Shown one piece after another: positions 4,938-9,500 of a DNA stretch of 9,500 nt; the stretch's first letter is position 1; each line of letters starts with the position of its first letter. Position numbers and translations under genes: made by a program. Origin of the DNA: Hyphomicrobiales bacterium (GTDB taxonomy: Bacteria > Pseudomonadota > Alphaproteobacteria > Rhizobiales > Aestuariivirgaceae). The notes beneath the pieces were generated by a model that was not told the DNA's origin, did not search any database, and saw only the letters and a program-made list of their open reading frames with translations. The DNA is taken from the NCBI GenBank assembly GCA_020029455.1, contig JAIBJH010000094.1, positions 1 through 9,500 on the forward strand. Reading direction: 5' to 3'.

Positions 4938-7794
4938 GGAGCCTCCGGTTTTCCGGATCGAATTGCATCGGCTCGCAGATTTCCGCCAGCATGTGATGAT
5001 TGCGCAGGCCGTCGAACACCTGCACCACCTCGCCCTTGCGGTTACGGCCATCGGAAAGCAGCGCCAGCCCGATCCACATATTGAGCATCGGCGACCACGC
5101 GACAGACGTGATGTAACCCTGATCATTAGCAAGGGAGGGTGATTGCCCGCGCGTCAGCAAATGCGAGCCTGCGCGAAGCCTGTCGCGTTTATCGACCGGT
5201 CTGATGCCGACGACCACCTGCCGCTTCGGGTCAACAAGGCCCTCGCGCCCTGCCATCACGCGGCCGATATAGTCCTTTTTGGTCGACATCATCTTGCCAA
5301 GGCCAAGATCGCCAGCGGTCGTCGTGCCGTTAAGCTCGCCACCCGCCACATGGCCTTTCTCGATGCGCATGATGGAGAGCGCCTCGATGCCATAGGGCAT
5401 GATGCCGAATTCCTTTCCGGCTTGCATGAGGGCGCGGGCCACGCCATTGCCGAAATCGGCGGGCACCGCCAGCTCATAAGCATGCTCACCCGAAAACGAA
5501 ATGCGGAACAGCCGCGCCGGAAGTCCCTTGAGGATGCTGATCTCTCGCGCCGCCATGTAAGGCGTGTTCGTGTCATCGAGCTTTGCGCCATCCACGATCT
5601 TGTTGAGCGTGGCACGAGCAGAAGGCCCGGCCATCGCCATCTGCGCCCATTGCTCGGTGACGGAGGTGTAGGTCACATCAAGTTCCGGGAACAGCGCCTG
5701 ATGCACGAACTCCATGTGCGACATGACCTTTGCCGCATTGGCCGTGGTCGTTGTCATTACGAAATGATCTTCGGCGAAACGCGAAGTGGTGCCGTCATCC
5801 ATCACGATGCCGTCCTCGCGCAGCATCAACCCATAACGCGCCTTGCCGACAGCGAGTGTCGAGAACGTATTGCAATAGAGAATATCGAGAAAACGCCCCG
5901 CATCCTTGCCATGCACATCGATCTTGCCGAGGGTCGAGACATCGCAAAGGCCGACACCATTGCGCGTTGCCTTGACTTCGCGCGTCGCCGCGGCCAGCCA
6001 GTCCTCGCCTTTGCGCGGAAACCAGGAGGACCGCATCCACAATCCCGTTTCAACAAAGACCGCGCCCTGTTCCTCTCCCCATTGATGCAGTGGCGACTTG
6101 CGCACCGGCTGGAAGTGTTTGCCGGTGAAAGGACCCGCAAAAGCACCGAATGAGACGGGCGTGTAGAAGGGCCGGAATGTTGTCGTGCCGATTTCTGGAA
6201 TTGTCTTGCCTGTCGCCTCGGCGAGTATGGCAATGGCATTAATATTGCCGAGCTTGCCCTGGTCCGTCGCCATGCCAGCCGTGGTGTAACGCTTGGCAAG
6301 CTCGATGTGATTGTAGCCTTCCCGCGCGGCGAGCGGCAGATCCTTCACCGTCACGTCATTCTGATAGTCGACAAAGGCCTTGCCCTTTGACTCCTTCACC
6401 CACCACAGCGGCGAGATGGCATAGGCTTCATCCTTGCATTTCGGAACTGCGGGCGGCTTGCCCTTCAGCGTGCCCTTGGCCGCACCATCGGTGAGGCATT
6501 CGGAGAGCAGCATCTTGCCATTGGCCGATCCCGCCGCCACGAACTCCGCGCCCACATCGGGAGGCAGGAAGGCGGCGAGCTTTTCATTCCAGACGGGCCG
6601 CGTACCGCGATGGCACATGAGATTGACGATTGGGCTCCAGCCACCGGACACTGCTATCGCATCGCAGGGAATATCATGCCCGCCTGCGAGCACCGCGGCT
6701 TTGACGCCCTTGCCGCCCTTCACATTGATGATGGGATGATCAACCGCAGTGGCATTGAGGCCATGAGCCCTGAGATCACGCAAGCTGCGCGCACCCGACG
6801 GATTGTTGGCAAACACCGCAATGTTGTGCCCCGCCGCCACGCCATAGCGGTTGGCATAGTGGCGCATCGCAGAGGCCGTCATCACACCTGGCACATCATT
6901 GCCGCCAAACACGATGGGGCGTTCCTCCGCACCCGCCGCCAGCACCGCCTTCTTGGCGATGATGCGCCAATAGCGCTGGCGTGGCTCGTTGTGCGTTGGT
7001 GCTGCGACATGATCAGCCACGCGCTCCACCGCGCCAAAGATATTGCCATCAAACCAGCCAAAGATCGTGGTGCGCGGCATCAGCGTGATATTGGTCATCG
7101 ACGCCAGTTCGGCAATGACGCCACGCGCCCATTCGAGGCCGGTCTTTCCGCCAATCTCTTCCCGCTCAAAGAGCAGCGAGCCGCCCAGTTCCGATCCTTC
7201 ATCGGCCAGGATCACCCGCCCGCCGGAACGCGCCGCAGCAAGTGCTGCCATGAGGCCTGCTGGGCCTGAGCCGATCACCAGCAGATCACAGTGAGCGTAA
7301 GATTTTTCATAACGGTCAGGATCGGCTTCACGCGATGCAGCGCCCAGGCCTGCCGCCTTGCGGATCAGCGGTTCATAGATCTTCTCCCAGAAGCTCTTCG
7401 GCCACATGAAGGTCTTGTAGTAGAAGCCCGCAACGAAGATTGATGAGGCGAGCGAATTGATCGCACCCACGTCGAAGCCGAGCGATGGCCAGCGGTTCTG
7501 GCTCTTGGCCTCAAGGCCTTCATGGAGCTCGACCATGGTGGCGCGGGTGTTGGCTTCCTTGCGCCCGCCGCTGCGCAACTCCACCAGCGCATTGGGCTCC
7601 GCAGCACCTGCTGTGATGGGACCGCGCGGCCTGTGATACTTGAAGGAGCGGCCCATCAGCATCCGACCATTGGCCATTAAAGCGGAAGCTAAGCTATCGC
7701 CCGCAAAGCCTTGAAATGACTCGCCATCAAAGGTGAAATTGAGCCGCTTGCAGCGGTCTATGAGGCCGCCTGAGGAAAGACGAAAGCTGCCCAT
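4930..7794 (-). CDS. soxA: Heterotetrameric sarcosine oxidase alpha subunit SoxA
   Basis: A 954-residue protein, close to the roughly 965-residue length usual for the alpha subunit. The N-terminal part (about 10-100) has the ferredoxin-like fold seen in this family, including LNFTFDGESFQGFAGDSLASAL and GRSFKYHRPRG, without iron-sulfur cysteines. A nucleotide-binding domain follows, with VIGSGPAGLMAALAAARSGG (173-192) for NAD+ and a second stretch around 323-345. The C-terminal half (about 560-945) is a GcvT-like aminomethyltransferase region that binds tetrahydrofolate, with RNGVGLCDVSTLGKIDVHG (611-629) and IEKGHVAGGELNGTTTAGDLGLGKM (811-835). It collects formaldehyde made by SoxB as 5,10-methylene-THF. 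The ATG at 7794 shares its A with the soxD stop (TGATG), and the end overlaps soxG by 8 bases, so the three are coupled. The reading frame is intact. Confidence 0.97.
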   Translation of the reverse strand: MGSFRLSSGGLIDRCKRLNFTFDGESFQGFAGDSLASALMANGRMLMGRSFKYHRPRGPITAGAAEPNALVELRSGGRKEANTRATMVELHEGLEAKSQNRWPSLGFDVGAINSLASSIFVAGFYYKTFMWPKSFWEKIYEPLIRKAAGLGAASREADPDRYEKSYAHCDLLVIGSGPAGLMAALAAARSGGRVILADEGSELGGSLLFEREEIGGKTGLEWARGVIAELASMTNITLMPRTTIFGWFDGNIFGAVERVADHVAAPTHNEPRQRYWRIIAKKAVLAAGAEERPIVFGGNDVPGVMTASAMRHYANRYGVAAGHNIAVFANNPSGARSLRDLRAHGLNATAVDHPIINVKGGKGVKAAVLAGGHDIPCDAIAVSGGWSPIVNLMCHRGTRPVWNEKLAAFLPPDVGAEFVAAGSANGKMLLSECLTDGAAKGTLKGKPPAVPKCKDEAYAISPLWWVKESKGKAFVDYQNDVTVKDLPLAAREGYNHIELAKRYTTAGMATDQGKLGNINAIAILAEATGKTIPEIGTTTFRPFYTPVSFGAFAGPFTGKHFQPVRKSPLHQWGEEQGAVFVETGLWMRSSWFPRKGEDWLAAATREVKATRNGVGLCDVSTLGKIDVHGKDAGRFLDILYCNTFSTLAVGKARYGLMLREDGIVMDDGTTSRFAEDHFVMTTTTANAAKVMSHMEFVHQALFPELDVTYTSVTEQWAQMAMAGPSARATLNKIVDGAKLDDTNTPYMAAREISILKGLPARLFRISFSGEHAYELAVPADFGNGVARALMQAGKEFGIMPYGIEALSIMRIEKGHVAGGELNGTTTAGDLGLGKMMSTKKDYIGRVMAGREGLVDPKRQVVVGIRPVDKRDRLRAGSHLLTRGQSPSLANDQGYITSVAWSPMLNMWIGLALLSDGRNRKGEVVQVFDGLRNHHMLAEICEPMQFDPENRRLHA

Positions 7795-8081
7795 CAGCGC
7801 CCACTCTTCTTGGCGCGCACCGCATAGTCCTTAGCCGTCACTGTGCCATGGACTTCATGGGTCTCCGTGTTGCGCGTGACTACCAGCCAGGCGCGGCAAC
7901 CACCCGAGTGATGCGCGAACTCATCGATGCGGCCCTTGGGATTGTCGCGGAGATAGACGTAATCGAACCACTGCTCCATTGATGATGGATCATTGGATGT
8001 CGGCCGCTGCGGTTTGGCATCGCCGAGAAAGGTGAACTCCTCGACCGGCCGCGCGCCGCAATGGGGACAGGTGATGATCAA
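7794..8081 (-). CDS. soxD: Heterotetrameric sarcosine oxidase delta subunit SoxD (TTG start proposed)
   Basis: The small zinc-binding delta subunit, 95 residues from the proposed TTG at 8081. The ligands expected for the family are present: CPHC (C5, C8), and H58 and C62 in HHSGGCRAW. The middle SMEQWFDYVYLRDNPKGRIDEFAHH and late VTRNTETHEVHG also fit. The first upstream ATG, at 8123, would add MGPGFRRDDDLGSN, which is simply the translation of the palindromic repeat at 8096-8123 and is not expected in the family. The TTG has GGGGAG at 8086-8091, 4 bases away, like the soxG spacing. The stop overlaps the soxA start by one base. The gene identity is firm; the start is inferred. Confidence 0.92.
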   Translation of the reverse strand: MIITCPHCGARPVEEFTFLGDAKPQRPTSNDPSSMEQWFDYVYLRDNPKGRIDEFAHHSGGCRAWLVVTRNTETHEVHGTVTAKDYAVRAKKSGR

Positions 8082-8095
8082 ATTGCTCCCCAAAT

Positions 8096-8123
8096 CGTCA
8101 TCCCGGCGAAAGCCGGGACCCAC
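8096..8123 (+). repeat. REP-like palindromic repeat, copy A, between soxB and soxD
   Basis: CGTCATCCCGGCGAAAGCCG followed by GGACCCAC forms a hairpin with stem TCCCGGC/GCCGGGA around GAAA. It matches the reverse complement of copy B (8191-8218) at 24 of 28 bases. This repeat type is widespread in alphaproteobacterial genomes and its translation (GPGFRRDD) often shows up as a spurious N-terminus, as it does here for soxD. Confidence 0.85.
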
Positions 8124-8190
8124 TTGGCCGCATGTCGTGCGCCAACGGAAGGTTCAACAAGACACGAAGGGAATTGTGGTTGACGATTCA

Positions 8191-8218
8191 ATGGGGCCCG
8201 GCCTTCGCCGGGGTGACG
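8191..8218 (-). repeat. REP-like palindromic repeat, copy B, inverted relative to copy A
   Basis: ATGGGGCCCGGCCTTCGCCG followed by GGGTGACG is the inverted partner of copy A, 67 bases away. The two copies could pair with each other in the soxB-soxD transcript to make a long stem, or each fold on its own. The remaining 32 bases up to the soxB stop (8219-8250) show nothing distinct. Confidence 0.85.
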
Positions 8219-8250
8219 GACGGAGAATGTTGTGCGGAGGCGACTCATCA

Positions 8251-9500
8251 TCAATGCAGATTGGGCGTCGCGCCCTGCCCCTTTTCATCCAGCATGTAAC
8301 CACGGCGGAAACGGTCGAGCCTGTAGGCTACGGCGGTTGCCTGTGGCTCATCTCTCGCCAAAAGATGCGCAAAGCAGAAGCCGGAGGCAGGTGTTGCCTT
8401 GAAGCCGCCATAGCACCAGCCGGTATTGAGATATAATCCGCCTACGGATGTTTTATCGATGATGGGCGAACCATCCATCGACATGTCCATGATACCGCCC
8501 CAGGAGCGCAGCACTCGCACGCGCGCAAGTGCCGGGATCATGGCAACGCCCGCCTCGATCACATGTTCCACCATCGGCAGGTTCCCGCGCCGCGCATAGG
8601 AGTTGTAGCCGTCGAGATCGCCACCGAAGACAAGCCCGCCCTTGTCGGACTGCGAGACATAGAAATGGCCCGCGCCGAAAGTCACCACGCCGTCAATGAA
8701 AGGTTTCAGCCCTTCCGACACGAAAGCCTGCAGCACATGGCTTTCAATGGGAAGTTTCAGCCCCGCCATCGCCGCCGTCTCCGATGAATTGCCCGCAGTT
8801 GCCAGCCCCAGCTTTTTGCAACCGATGAACCCGCGAGTTGTTTCAACGCCCACAACACGGCCCTTTTTGATGCGGATGCCCTTCACCTCACAATGCTGGA
8901 TTATTTCGACACCGCGTTGATCGGCGCCCCGCGCATAACCCCAGGCCACTGCATCGTGCCGCACTGTTCCGCCGCGCCGCTGCAGCAATCCGCCTTTGAT
9001 GGGAAAACGCGGATTGTCAAAATCGAAGAACGGATACATGGCGCGCACATCGGCCGCGTCGAGCAATTCCGCATCGACGCCATCAATCCGCATGGCATTG
9101 CCGCGCCGCGCAAAGGCATCGCGCTGCGGGTCCGTGTGGCAAAGATTGAGTACGCCCCGCTGCGAGACCATGGCATTGAAGTTGAAATCCTGTTCCAGCC
9201 CTTCCCACAGTTTCATCGAGAGTTCGTAGAAGGGGTTGTTGCCGGGCAACATGTAATTGGAGCGGATGATGGTGGTGTTGCGCCCCACATTGCCCGAGCC
9301 CAGCCAGCCTTTTTCCAACACCGCGATGTTTGAGAGGCCGAATTCCTTGGCGAGATAATAGGCTGTGGCGAGCCCATGCCCGCCGCCGCCCACGACCACG
9401 ATGTCATAGGAAGATTTCGGCGCTGGATCGCGCCACGCCGGCGCCCAGTTCTGGTGGCCGCTCAGTGCGTTCTTGAGAAGTGAGAAGACGGAGTATTTCA
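8251..9500 (-). CDS. soxB: Heterotetrameric sarcosine oxidase beta subunit SoxB (start codon cut by the window edge)
   Basis: The catalytic flavoprotein subunit, 416 residues if the start codon is completed at 9501, the usual family length. At the right edge the strand reads TG AAA TAC TCC, so only the A of the presumed ATG is missing; the N-terminus is then MKYSVFSLLKNALSGHQNW, as in relatives. The FAD-binding motif DIVVVGGGGHGLATAYYLAKE lies at 33-53, NVGRNTTIIRSNY at 71-83, and GGTVRHDAVAWGYARGAD at 177-194, where H182 aligns by motif with the histidine that holds covalent FMN in characterised enzymes. SWGGIMDMSMDGSP (333-346) and GWCYGGFKATPASG (361-374) complete the DAO/MSOX-type fold. 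It oxidises sarcosine with electron transfer from FAD to FMN and on to O2. It is first of soxBDAG; its promoter lies outside the window. Confidence 0.97.
   Translation of the reverse strand, partial: KYSVFSLLKNALSGHQNWAPAWRDPAPKSSYDIVVVGGGGHGLATAYYLAKEFGLSNIAVLEKGWLGSGNVGRNTTIIRSNYMLPGNNPFYELSMKLWEGLEQDFNFNAMVSQRGVLNLCHTDPQRDAFARRGNAMRIDGVDAELLDAADVRAMYPFFDFDNPRFPIKGGLLQRRGGTVRHDAVAWGYARGADQRGVEIIQHCEVKGIRIKKGRVVGVETTRGFIGCKKLGLATAGNSSETAAMAGLKLPIESHVLQAFVSEGLKPFIDGVVTFGAGHFYVSQSDKGGLVFGGDLDGYNSYARRGNLPMVEHVIEAGVAMIPALARVRVLRSWGGIMDMSMDGSPIIDKTSVGGLYLNTGWCYGGFKATPASGFCFAHLLARDEPQATAVAYRLDRFRRGYMLDEKGQGATPNLH

Noticed and set aside
4938..5132. Upstream N-terminal extension of soxG
   Set aside because: The added residues are an out-of-frame translation of soxA. 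The ATG at 4937 has GGAGG upstream and matches the start of the family.
5143..6153. Plus-strand open frame of 336 codons inside soxA
   Set aside because: It is antisense to the well-conserved folate-binding half of SoxA, is rich in His and Arg, and has no recognisable domain.
4930..7794. Frameshift or domain loss in soxA
   Set aside because: The reading frame is continuous through all expected domains and close to the usual length.

Overview
The window looks like ordinary chromosome from a GC-rich alphaproteobacterium, probably of the Hyphomicrobiales (Rhizobiales). The reasons are a soxBDAG sarcosine oxidase operon, a cytoplasmic-looking PhnD-like protein, a SelO protein of alphaproteobacterial type, and GC-rich palindromic repeats in nearly every large gap. 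The genus cannot be fixed from the sequence alone.

Left part (1-1864): the tail of a VOC/glyoxalase-fold gene (1-81) is followed by about 540 bases without a gene (82-623), packed with hairpin repeats. Next comes an exported YHS-domain protein (624-1064, +). It converges with an orphan PhnD-like substrate-binding protein (1076-1864, -).

Middle part (1865-4409): a 65-base divergent intergenic region precedes a membrane fatty acid desaturase-family protein (1930-2862). Its stop codon overlaps the GTG start of selO (2859-4253), a protein AMP-transferase, so the two are probably one transcription and translation unit. A 156-base hairpin-rich gap (4254-4409) separates selO from the convergent sox operon.

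Right part (4410-9500, all -): this is a complete heterotetrameric sarcosine oxidase operon in the order soxB-soxD-soxA-soxG, apart from the first base of the soxB start codon, which lies just past the window edge. Together the four subunits demethylate sarcosine to glycine and pass the methyl carbon to tetrahydrofolate as 5,10-methylene-THF, with release of H2O2. soxD/soxA overlap by 1 base and soxA/soxG by 8 bases. soxB and soxD are separated by 169 bases holding two inverted copies of a palindromic repeat, and one copy creates a false N-terminal extension on soxD.

No clearly new biological system is visible. The points worth a second look are the structured leader before the YHS gene, the repeat pair inside the sox operon with the non-ATG soxD start, the desaturase-selO coupling and the orphan PhnD-like protein.
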